A stretch of 6,550 nt of DNA from an uncultured Clostridia bacterium (lineage in GTDB: Bacteria; Bacillota; Clostridia; Christensenellales; Aristaeellaceae), in assembly GCA_904420265.1 (NCBI GenBank), contig CAJFUU010000057.1:1-6550 (forward strand), in the 5' to 3' direction. The notes under the pieces were generated by a model. The model saw only the letters and a list, made by a program, of their open reading frames with translations. It made no database searches and was not told the DNA's origin. The position numbers were made by a program, and so were the translations under genes. This document shows positions 1 through 5,037 of the stretch, piece after piece (the first letter of the stretch is position 1; the number at the start of each line of letters is the position of its first letter).

Positions 1-165
1 TGCCCGCGCCTTGCGCAAACGGCGCTGAGCGCCGCGCCGCCCGCCCGGAAACCTGCCCGGTGAAGGGAATGCAACAGCCGGCAACGGGCGGCGCGCGCTT
101 GCGGGGCGGAAGCTTTTGAGCGACGGCATATGTTCCGCCGCGCCCCGCCGCGCACGAGGCGATTT
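1..165. other. GC-rich stretch without a recognisable gene
   Basis: No reading frame here has a ribosome binding site or a recognisable product on either strand. The stretch is very GC-rich and contains small inverted repeats. A 6-bp perfect hairpin with a TGA loop lies at 20-34 (CGGCGC/GCGCCG). A larger imperfect one has GCGGGGC at 101-107 pairing with GCCCCGC at 142-148 and an inner GGAA (108-111)/TTCC (133-136). It continues into the hairpin-rich region to the right and probably belongs to the same non-coding block downstream of mltG. A gene lying mostly outside the left edge cannot be excluded, but nothing supports one. Confidence 0.5.
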
Positions 166-166
166 T

Positions 167-230
167 GCCGGTTTTCCAATTTGTCAAAACCGGCCGGCCT
201 TGGCCGGCTTGAAAACCCTATGGGTTTTCA
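167..230. repeat. Cluster of three adjoining inverted repeats
   Basis: Three perfect inverted repeats lie end to end. GCCGGTTTT (167-175) pairs with AAAACCGGC (186-194) around a 10-nt loop. GCCGGCC (193-199) pairs with GGCCGGC (202-208) around TT. TGAAAACCC (210-218) pairs with GGGTTTTCA (222-230) around TAT. The first two share bases 193-194, so their full stems cannot both form at once. None is followed by a T tract in the right place on either strand, so they do not look like ordinary terminators. Their function is unknown; they could be part of a structured RNA or of intergenic repeat DNA. Confidence 0.6.
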
Positions 231-254
231 GCCTATCGCCGGGGACGATTTTAA

Positions 255-282
255 GCGCGAAAGGGCTTCGGCCCTCCCGCGC
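255..282 (+). repeat. Hairpin with a C(UUCG)G tetraloop
   Basis: GCGCG (255-259) pairs with CGCGC (278-282). After two mismatches, AGGGC (262-266) pairs with GCCCT (271-275), closing on TTCG at 267-270. As plus-strand RNA this is the exceptionally stable C(UUCG)G tetraloop; read from the minus strand the loop would be CGAA. That is a mild hint that, if transcribed, the plus strand is the relevant one. A T5 run follows at 293-297, too far away for a standard intrinsic terminator. Confidence 0.5.
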
Positions 283-305
283 TCTCCTTGGGCTTTTTGA
301 CATCC

Positions 306-337
306 TGCCGCCGCGTTCCATTTCGAACGCGGCGGCA
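306..337. repeat. Perfect 13-bp inverted repeat, 6-nt loop
   Basis: TGCCGCCGCGTTC (306-318) and GAACGCGGCGGCA (325-337) are exact reverse complements separated by CATTTC. There is no T tract on either side, so it is not a canonical terminator. The box ACATCCTG (300-307) overlaps its left arm, and the same box occurs at 528-535 at the left edge of another hairpin. The GTTCGAA seen on the minus strand comes from this palindrome and is not a tRNA T-loop. Confidence 0.6.
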
Positions 338-343
338 GAGCGC

Positions 344-527
344 TGACAAAGACTGCAAACGCAAAAATTGCCCTGAACAAAGAGAAATCAGAGGCAATTT
401 TTGCTTCCTGCGTCAGCTGCACTTGCAGCCTGCGGTCACTTACGTCCATGTAAGATCCCTTGTCTGCAAGTTTGCTTCCTTGTCTTGCAGGCTTTCTCAT
501 CGCTCTGGCAGTCTGTTTACTTTGTCA
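344..527. repeat. 184-bp unit closed by a 13-nt inverted repeat, with nested hairpins
   Basis: The left end TGACAAAGACTGC (344-356) is matched at the right end by its exact reverse complement in two pieces, GCAGT (508-512) and CTTTGTCA (520-527), split by a 7-nt insert. Inside are four further hairpins: GCAAAAATTGCC/GGCAATTTTTGC (361-372/393-404, 12 bp, 20-nt loop), GCTGC/GCAGC (416-420/425-429), CTTAC/GTAAG (439-443/450-454) and CTGCAAG/CTTGCAG (464-470/484-490). The fold is a closed multi-branch. It resembles a small non-autonomous repeat with terminal inverted repeats or a structured RNA domain. No flanking target duplication was found. A 90-codon minus-strand frame at 228-500 crosses it and is probably a by-product. 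Confidence 0.55.
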
Positions 528-534
528 ACATCCT

Positions 535-557
535 GAGGGCCGCTTATTGCGACCCTC
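535..557. repeat. Short hairpin beside a repeated ACATCCTG box
   Basis: GAGGG (535-539) pairs with CCCTC (553-557). After one C/A mismatch, CGC (541-543) pairs with GCG (549-551) around the loop TTATT. The preceding ACATCCTG (528-535) repeats the box next to the hairpin at 306-337, which suggests a modular arrangement of box plus hairpin. No function is assigned. Confidence 0.45.
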
Positions 558-565
558 TTGAACAG

Positions 566-600
566 GCAGCGGAGCCGGGAGTGTCTCCCGGCTCCGCTGC
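566..600 (-). terminator. Strong 16-bp hairpin just after mltG, no U tract
   Basis: GCAGCGGAGCCGGGAG (566-581) and its exact reverse complement (585-600) are separated by three bases. The structure begins 9 nt beyond the mltG stop codon, the position expected for the 3' end of the rnj-ylbF-mltG transcript. The bases that follow it on the minus strand (CTGTTCAAG) are not U-rich, so it departs from the classic rho-independent form. It may act as a U-tract-independent terminator, a block to 3' exonucleases, or simply the last member of the hairpin cluster. Confidence 0.45.
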
Positions 601-609
601 GCGCCTGCG

Positions 610-1920
610 CTATTCTTCGCTTTGCGCGCTTTCTTCAGCGGCGACCTGGCGGTCGTAGGCCTCCCACAAGGGACGATAGCGGGCCACATTGGCTTCGTGC
701 TCTTCGAGCGTCTTGGCAAAGACCAATTCGCCGGAAGTCGGTTCCGTAGCGCAGAAGTAGAGGTAGCCTTCGTCGACGTACTCCACGTCGGGGTAGAGCG
801 CCGCCTCCATCGCCGCCGCGGAGGGGTTGCAGATGGGGCCAATGGGCAGGCCGTCGATGACATAGGTGTTGTAGTTATTGACGGCGCTGGTCTCCTCGCT
901 GGAAAGCGCCAGCTTGTTTACGCCCAGCAGGTACGTGGCCGTGGGATCGCTCTCCAGGCGCATGCCGGCGTTGAGGCGGTTGGTAAACACCGCGGATACG
1001 CGGGCATAGTCGTCTGTGTTGCCCGCCTCTTTTTCAATCAAGGAGGCGAGAATGATGATCTCGTCCAGCGTGAGATCGTCGTTGCGATAGCGCGTCACTT
1101 CGCGGTATTCGCCGGTATCCGGGTCCACTTCGAATTCAATTTCATTGCTGCCGTAATAGACCTCGTCGATGACGGTGTTGGTCTGACTGATCAGCGTGTT
1201 GATGATGTCCTGCGCGGTGGCGGAGCGGAACACGCGGTAGGTGTCCGGCGCCAGGTAGCCCTCAAGCTGGTATTTGCGGCCGGAGAGCGTGCCCTGATCC
1301 TGCGCCATGCGGAGCGGATAGCTGCTGTCGATAAAGGCGCTGGCGTCGCGGCAGAGGTTCAGGAACTCCTCGCGGCTTTCAATTGCGCCCTCGTTGTAGA
1401 GATAGTCGGCGATATCCTCCACCGTCCAGCCGGGAATGATGGTGATGGTGCGCTCGGCGTTCTGACTGCCGGAAGACAGTTCCGCAATGATGTCGTTGAC
1501 GCTCATGGAGGGCGAAAGGTCATACGTGCCGTAGCTGATCTCGCCGGTTACGCCCAGGAATTGCACCATATAGCGAAATACCGTGCTGTTGCGCAGCAGG
1601 TGGGCGTCTTCCAGGCTTTGGCCGATTTCGGAGATGGATTCTCCGGACTCGATGGTGAAGCGCACCGTCTGCGTATCGTTCGGGTCCACGGGCATGAAGA
1701 ACGCTTCGTTAATCTTGTTCCAGCCCGTGGTGACCAAGCCGATGACGATCAACACCGCGCACAGAAAAATCAGCACCGGGCGCAGTATCCGCCACAGCCA
1801 CGCGTACCAGAATACGCCGTATTCGCGCTCTTCGCGCAGCGTTTGCTGGTCGTAACGCATCGGGCGGGAGAAAGGCCGCCGGCGCGGGGCGGGGCGGGGC
1901 GCTTGCTTTTTGTTTGCCAT
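610..1920 (-). CDS. mltG: Endolytic murein transglycosylase MltG (YceG-like)
   Basis: MltG is a membrane-anchored lytic transglycosylase that cuts nascent peptidoglycan glycan strands and is thought to set their length by releasing them from the synthesis machinery. The 436-residue protein has a basic, proline-rich cytoplasmic start (1-35), one membrane segment at about 45-66, and a LysM-like region at about 85-150 (VRFTIESGESISEIG). The catalytic YceG domain follows, with LEGYLAPDTYRV at 219-230, LASLIEKEAG at 291-300 (catalytic glutamate expected at E296), GMRLESDPTATYLLG at 319-333, NNYNTYVIDGLPIGP at 348-362 and YLYFCATEP at 386-394. A charged stretch at about 256-283 looks like an insert before the catalytic motif. 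The ATG start follows AGGAG by 7 nt; that ribosome site overlaps the end of the upstream YlbF-family gene, 3 nt away, so the two are probably translationally coupled. It is the last gene of the probable rnj operon. Identification is confident from motif order. Confidence 0.93.
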   Translation of the reverse strand: MANKKQAPRPAPRRRPFSRPMRYDQQTLREEREYGVFWYAWLWRILRPVLIFLCAVLIVIGLVTTGWNKINEAFFMPVDPNDTQTVRFTIESGESISEIGQSLEDAHLLRNSTVFRYMVQFLGVTGEISYGTYDLSPSMSVNDIIAELSSGSQNAERTITIIPGWTVEDIADYLYNEGAIESREEFLNLCRDASAFIDSSYPLRMAQDQGTLSGRKYQLEGYLAPDTYRVFRSATAQDIINTLISQTNTVIDEVYYGSNEIEFEVDPDTGEYREVTRYRNDDLTLDEIIILASLIEKEAGNTDDYARVSAVFTNRLNAGMRLESDPTATYLLGVNKLALSSEETSAVNNYNTYVIDGLPIGPICNPSAAAMEAALYPDVEYVDEGYLYFCATEPTSGELVFAKTLEEHEANVARYRPLWEAYDRQVAAEESAQSEE

Positions 1921-1923
1921 GGT

Positions 1924-2274
1924 TTAACTCCTGGTGAGCGAATCGAGGTCTATATTGACCACGTCCGCCAGAATCTTGAAAATATCCGAGAGCATCTTCT
2001 GAAAGCGGAATTCCGCCAGCAGATAGGCGCTCACATCCGGGTTAAACTGCAAAAGCGTGCCAATTTGCTGCAGCCTTTGCAAATCTTCCTCCGGCATATT
2101 TTCGCCCGAGGCAAGGCGGGCCTGCATGCGGAACTGCAGGCGCTTGTATTCGTCCAAAAGCGCGCGGTTAGTCTCGTCCTCATAGGCCGATTCGCGCAGG
2201 CGCTCATACTCGCGATACTCCTCGCTGTCCTTCATGGAGCGCGCAAGCTGGTGCGCAAGGTCGTAAGGGTTCAT
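1924..2274 (-). CDS. YlbF/YmcA-family (Com_YlbF) protein
   Basis: This is a 116-residue, mostly helical, highly charged protein without a signal peptide or membrane segment. The pattern fits the YlbF family: an N-terminal amphipathic helix (NPYDLAHQLARSMKDSEEY), a long middle helix (about 30-55) and a C-terminal part with FRFQKMLSDIFKIL at about 89-102. In Bacillus subtilis, YlbF and YmcA with YaaT form a complex that steers RNase Y in mRNA maturation and influences competence, sporulation and biofilm. Whether this copy is YlbF itself or a paralogue such as YheA/YmcA cannot be told here. The ATG follows AGGAGG by 7 nt. It sits 64 nt after RNase J and 3 nt before mltG, all on one strand with no terminator visible between them, so it is probably co-transcribed. 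An RNA-decay accessory role beside RNase J is plausible but inferred. Confidence 0.85.
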   Translation of the reverse strand: MNPYDLAHQLARSMKDSEEYREYERLRESAYEDETNRALLDEYKRLQFRMQARLASGENMPEEDLQRLQQIGTLLQFNPDVSAYLLAEFRFQKMLSDIFKILADVVNIDLDSLTRS

Positions 2275-2338
2275 CCAATCGCCTCCTGTCGGTCGCGGCC
2301 ACGTTGTCTTATTTGGACGAACGCTTGGGCGGTTTGGT

Positions 2339-4021
2339 TCAAATTTCCACGATGATGGGCAATATCATCGGGTTGCGTTTGAGCGTTTCGTAAATGTAAC
2401 GCTGTACGGCGTCGCGAACGTCGCTTTTGAGGTGGTTCCAGTCCGTGGTATCCACCGAGCCGAAGGCGTCGATGGCGCGCTTGGCCGCGGCGCGGGCGCC
2501 TTCGACCAGGTCGTCGGCCTCGCGCATGTAGACAAAGCCGCGGCTGATGATGTCCGGCCCGGAAACCACGGCGCGCTCTTCATGGTCCACGCCCATGACC
2601 ACAATCAAAAGCCCGTCTTCGGCAAGATGCTTTCTGTCCTTGAGCACCACCGCGCCCACGTCGCCCACGCCCAGGCCGTCGATGAGCGTCGAACCGCTGG
2701 GCACCGTGCCGGCCACGCTCATGGTGGTGGGGGAGAGCTCAATCATTTCGCCAATTTCGGGAATGTGAACGTTGCCCTCCGGCATGCCCAACGCCTCCGC
2801 CAGGCGCGCGTGATGGTAGAGATGGCGGTATTCGCCATGCACGGGGATGAAGAACCTGGGCTTGACCAGCATTTGCATCAGCTTCAGCTCCTCGCGCCGG
2901 GCATGGCCGGAAACGTGCACCTCTGCCAGGGCTTCGTAAATTACGTCCGCGCCCGTGCGCACAAGCTGGTTGATGACCCTCGAAACGCTTTTCTCGTTGC
3001 CGGGAATGGCCGAAGCCGAGACGATAACCATATCGCTCGCGCGGATTTCCAGCTTGCGATGCTCGGCGAAGGCCATGCGTGAAAGGCCGCTCATGGGTTC
3101 GCCCTGACTGCCGGTGGTGAGCACGCAGATTTCGCTGTCGTCATAGCGGTCGATGTCGTCCACGCTGATAAGGCGGCCTTCGGGAATTTTCAAATCGCCC
3201 AGCTGCATGGCCACTTTGGCGATGTTGACCATGCTGCGCCCGATCATGCACACTTTGCGCCCGAAACGCACCGCCGAGTCCACCACCGACTGGATGCGGT
3301 GGATATTGCTGGCGAACATGGCGATGATGATGCGCCCCTGCGCCCGCTCAAAGAGCGTGTTGAAGGTTTCGCAAACCTTTTTTTCGGACATGGTATAGCC
3401 CGTGCGCTCGGCGTTGGTGGAATCCGCCATCAGCAAAAGAACGCCTTTCTGGCCAAGTTCGGCAAAGTGCCCCAGGTTGATCGGCTCGCCGTCCACCGGG
3501 GTAAAGTCCACTTTGAAATCGCCCGTATGAATCACCGTGCCCACCGGGGTGTGGATGGCCAGCGCGCAGGCGCCGGCAATGGAATGGTTGACCTTGATGA
3601 ATTCGATTTTGAACGCGCCCAGGGTGACGACGTCTCCCGGTTCAACCACGTTCATTTCAATGCCCTCGATGTAGCGGTGTTCCTTGAGTTTTTGCGCCAC
3701 CAGCGCCAACGTCAGCCGCGTGCCGTACAGGGGCGCGGGCAGGTCTTTGAGCACGTAGGGCGCGGAACCGATGTGGTCCTCATGGCCGTGGGTAATCACA
3801 TAGCCGCGGATGCGGTCGCGGTTTTTGATAAGGTAGGTATAATCGGGAATGACCAGATCGACGCCGGGCATGTCCTCCTTGGGGAACATGGAGCCGATGT
3901 CCACCACCACGATGTCGTCCTCATATTCGAACACAGTCATGTTTTTGCCGACTTCGCCCAGCCCGCCCAGGGGGATGACGCGCAGTTTCGGCTCTTTCTT
4001 CTTTGATTTTTTCTGGGACAG
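2339..4021 (-). CDS. rnj: Ribonuclease J (5'-3' exo-/endoribonuclease)
   Basis: RNase J is a metallo-beta-lactamase/beta-CASP nuclease that degrades and matures mRNA and rRNA in the cytoplasm. From the proposed start the protein has 560 residues, close to B. subtilis RNase J1 (555). It shows GGLGEVGKN at 19-27, the zinc motif HGHEDH at 78-83, metal ligands at about H146 (VNHSIAG) and D168 (HTGDFK), ADSTNAE at 199-205, then TGSQGEP, the beta-CASP segments SASAIPGNEKSVSR and HVSGHA, FIPVHGEYRH, and a C-terminal domain ending in RNPMILPIIVEI. All expected catalytic motifs are present. The frame stays open upstream to 4474, but that part overlaps trxA and is not RNase J-like. The chosen start is a CTG at 4021-4019 placed 7 nt after AGGAGG; the alternatives are ATG at 4039 and ATG at 4048, neither with a ribosome site. 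It is the first gene of a probable rnj-ylbF-mltG operon. Confidence 0.95.
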   Translation of the reverse strand: MSQKKSKKKEPKLRVIPLGGLGEVGKNMTVFEYEDDIVVVDIGSMFPKEDMPGVDLVIPDYTYLIKNRDRIRGYVITHGHEDHIGSAPYVLKDLPAPLYGTRLTLALVAQKLKEHRYIEGIEMNVVEPGDVVTLGAFKIEFIKVNHSIAGACALAIHTPVGTVIHTGDFKVDFTPVDGEPINLGHFAELGQKGVLLLMADSTNAERTGYTMSEKKVCETFNTLFERAQGRIIIAMFASNIHRIQSVVDSAVRFGRKVCMIGRSMVNIAKVAMQLGDLKIPEGRLISVDDIDRYDDSEICVLTTGSQGEPMSGLSRMAFAEHRKLEIRASDMVIVSASAIPGNEKSVSRVINQLVRTGADVIYEALAEVHVSGHARREELKLMQMLVKPRFFIPVHGEYRHLYHHARLAEALGMPEGNVHIPEIGEMIELSPTTMSVAGTVPSGSTLIDGLGVGDVGAVVLKDRKHLAEDGLLIVVMGVDHEERAVVSGPDIISRGFVYMREADDLVEGARAAAKRAIDAFGSVDTTDWNHLKSDVRDAVQRYIYETLKRNPMILPIIVEI

Positions 4022-4026
4022 AAAAA

Positions 4027-4036
4027 CCCCTCCTCT
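4027..4036 (-). promoter_or_regulatory. Ribosome binding site of rnj, pointing to a CTG start
   Basis: Read on the minus strand this is AGAGGAGGGG followed by TTTTT and then in-frame CTG. The AGGAGG core is 7 nt from the CTG, the same spacing seen ahead of ylbF and mltG. The nearest in-frame ATG (4039-4037) overlaps this site and so cannot use it, and no ATG, GTG or TTG lies at a usable distance downstream. Confidence 0.6.
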
Positions 4037-4122
4037 CATTTTGCACATTGTTTTTTTAGATGCTTTATCCTCACGCAGCCGCCGGCGACGCGCGCGGCCA
4101 CGCAAAACACGGCTTGCCCTGC

Positions 4123-4152
4123 AAAGAAAATGCGCCGGCAGATGCCGGCACA
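4123..4152 (-). terminator. Intrinsic terminator after trxA, inside the rnj leader
   Basis: On the minus strand TGTGCCGGCA (4152-4143) is followed by TC and then TGCCGGCGCA (4140-4131), a 10-bp inverted repeat with one G-T pair; a 9-bp stem with a 4-nt loop is the realistic form. It is followed at once by TTTTCTTT (4130-4123). It lies about 90 nt after the trxA stop codon and 100 nt before the rnj start, and should end the rseC-like/trxA transcript. Because the best rnj promoter lies upstream of it, it may also attenuate rnj. Confidence 0.75.
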
Positions 4153-4185
4153 TTGATTGGATGGCAGACCTCTTTATCCACCATA

Positions 4186-4194
4186 AGTATACCA
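4186..4194 (-). promoter_or_regulatory. Putative extended -10 promoter for rnj
   Basis: The minus strand reads TGGTATACT: a 5-of-6 match to TATAAT with the extended TGn motif. No good -35 box is found 16-18 nt upstream, as is common for extended -10 promoters. Transcription would begin near 4179 and give a leader of about 158 nt before the rnj CTG, containing the terminator at 4123-4152. A hairpin at 4209-4230 (AATCGTGC pairing with GCGCGATT) overlaps the -35 zone. Confidence 0.45.
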
Positions 4195-4242
4195 CAAAAA
4201 CCCGCGCAAATCGCGCTTGTGCGCACGATTTAACGTGAAAAC

Positions 4243-4569
4243 TCAATTCTGGCCGTTGATGAAGTCCACAATCGCGCCTTTGGGGTTGGCGCCGATCATG
4301 CGCGCGGCTTCCTTTCCATCCACAAACAGGATCATGGTGGGAATGCTGGAAACGCCATACTGGGCCGCGGCGTCCGGATTGTCGTCGATGTTGACCTTGG
4401 CGATGGTGGCTTTGCCGTTCATCTCCGCAGCCACCTGCTCCAAAATGGGGGCCACCATGCGGCAGGGACCGCACCAGGGCGCCCAGAAATCCACCAATAC
4501 CTTGCCCAGGGAAGCCAGCTTGGCCTCGGTCAAATCACTGCCCTTGAGGTTGAGAATCTGTTCAGACAC
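4243..4569 (-). CDS. trxA: Thioredoxin
   Basis: This 108-residue cytoplasmic dithiol-disulfide oxidoreductase would reduce protein disulfides with electrons from thioredoxin reductase. The protein is a complete classical thioredoxin fold: VDFWAPWCGPCRMVAP at 26-41 with active-site C33 and C36, the KVNIDDNPD strand/turn at about 58-66, the cis-proline P77 in SSIPT, and LFVDGKEAARMIGA near the end. The start is GTG at 4569-4567, 8 nt after AGGAGG. That ribosome site lies in the last codons of the upstream RseC-like gene, whose stop is only 3 nt away, so translation is probably coupled. Reductase is not encoded in this window. Downstream are a weak hairpin (4209-4230) and the intrinsic terminator at 4123-4152. 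Identification is secure. Confidence 0.96.
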   Translation of the reverse strand: MSEQILNLKGSDLTEAKLASLGKVLVDFWAPWCGPCRMVAPILEQVAAEMNGKATIAKVNIDDNPDAAAQYGVSSIPTMILFVDGKEAARMIGANPKGAIVDFINGQN

Positions 4570-4572
4570 AGT

Positions 4573-4968
4573 TTATTCCTCCTTTTTTTCACAGGGCCGC
4601 GCCTCCGGCCGCAAACGGCGCAAGCGCGGCTCCAGAATTTTGATTATCAGAAGGCCCAGCCCCAGCCCAGCCAGCGCGCATGCGGCTTGCCAGATTTCGG
4701 GGAAATTCAGGAACGCGGCGGCGAGCAACCCCACGAACAAAAGCAACACCGGCAGGGCATAGGCCAAGAGCGACGCCCGCGCAAAGCGGCCTTCCTCCAA
4801 CGTCAGTTCCACCCGGTCGCCCGGATGAAAATTGCCCTTGGGCAGCTCCACCAGTATGCTTTCGGTCTGGCCAAATTGACAGGCGCGGCACTGCTGGCAC
4901 GCTTCGGTGCGCACTACTTCGGCCACCAGACGGCCGTTTACTTCAATGACCGTTGCCTCGCGCTTCAT
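4573..4968 (-). CDS. RseC/MucC-like (SoxR-reducing-system type) membrane protein
   Basis: This is a 131-residue small membrane protein. Residues 1-60 form a soluble N-terminal domain starting MKREATVIEVNGRLVAEV and carrying the cysteine triplet C24-x2-C27-x2-C30, followed by a turn typical of the family (PGDRVELTLEEG at 49-60). Two hydrophobic segments follow at about 65-86 and 91-111, then a basic tail with a lone cysteine (C126). RseC/MucC proteins are linked in proteobacteria to the RseC-Rsx system that reduces SoxR and to envelope-stress control; the role in Clostridia is poorly known, and a redox or metal-centre role is only inferred. The ATG at 4968-4966 was chosen because GGAGGG lies 7 nt upstream; the frame could begin 17 codons earlier but without a ribosome site. 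It runs almost directly into trxA (3-nt gap), which supports a thiol-redox partnership. Confidence 0.8.
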   Translation of the reverse strand: MKREATVIEVNGRLVAEVVRTEACQQCRACQFGQTESILVELPKGNFHPGDRVELTLEEGRFARASLLAYALPVLLLFVGLLAAAFLNFPEIWQAACALAGLGLGLLIIKILEPRLRRLRPEARPCEKKEE

Positions 4969-4986
4969 CGCACAGCCCTCCGTCTT

Positions 4987-5016
4987 ATAATATACACAAT
5001 TTGTCCGCCGGATAAA
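4987..5016 (-). promoter_or_regulatory. Weak candidate promoter for the RseC-like/trxA pair
   Basis: An AT-rich block on the minus strand offers TATATT (4994-4989) or TATTAT (4992-4987) as -10, with TTTATC (5016-5011) as a poor -35 at 16 or 18 nt. Transcription would start so close to the GGAGGG ribosome site (4981-4976) that the leader would be only about 13 nt, which lowers confidence. Read-through from the SPFH gene is the alternative source of transcription. Confidence 0.3.
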
Positions 5017-5033
5017 CACTCTCGGCGGGCAAA
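5000..5033 (-). terminator. Possible terminator hairpin after the SPFH gene
   Basis: TTTGCCCGCCG (5033-5023, minus strand) pairs with CGGCGGACAAA (5010-5000) at 10 of 11 positions around a 12-nt loop. It starts 4 nt after the SPFH stop codon. The following TTGTGTATATT is AT-rich but not a true U tract, so termination would be partial at best. The stem overlaps the candidate -35 box of the RseC-like gene. Confidence 0.35.
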
Positions 5034-5037
5034 GGGG

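Noticed and set aside
255..297. Plus-strand terminator made of the UUCG hairpin and the T5 run
   Set aside because: The T run begins 11 nt after the stem, too far for a standard intrinsic terminator, and no plus-strand gene precedes it.
318..325. tRNA-like GTTCGAA on the minus strand
   Set aside because: It is the junction of a perfect palindrome; no acceptor, D or anticodon arms surround it.
228..500. 90-codon minus-strand frame in the hairpin region
   Set aside because: It reads across several inverted repeats, has no ribosome site and no recognisable domain; the DNA structure explains it better than coding.
344..527. CRISPR array or integron attC site
   Set aside because: There are no regularly spaced direct repeats, and the attC core motifs are absent.
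116..658. Small plus-strand frames at 116-346, 288-536 and 401-658
   Set aside because: They overlap each other in different frames, start without ribosome sites and encode low-complexity Arg/Ala/Ser-rich products.
622..2355. Long plus-strand open frame (577 codons) opposite mltG and the YlbF-family gene
   Set aside because: It is antisense to two well-recognised genes, has no ribosome site or family resemblance, and such frames are common opposite GC-rich genes.
4022..4474. N-terminal extension of RNase J by about 150 residues
   Set aside because: The frame is open but overlaps trxA, crosses the terminator and promoter, and looks unlike RNase J; family length and the ribosome site place the start at 4021.
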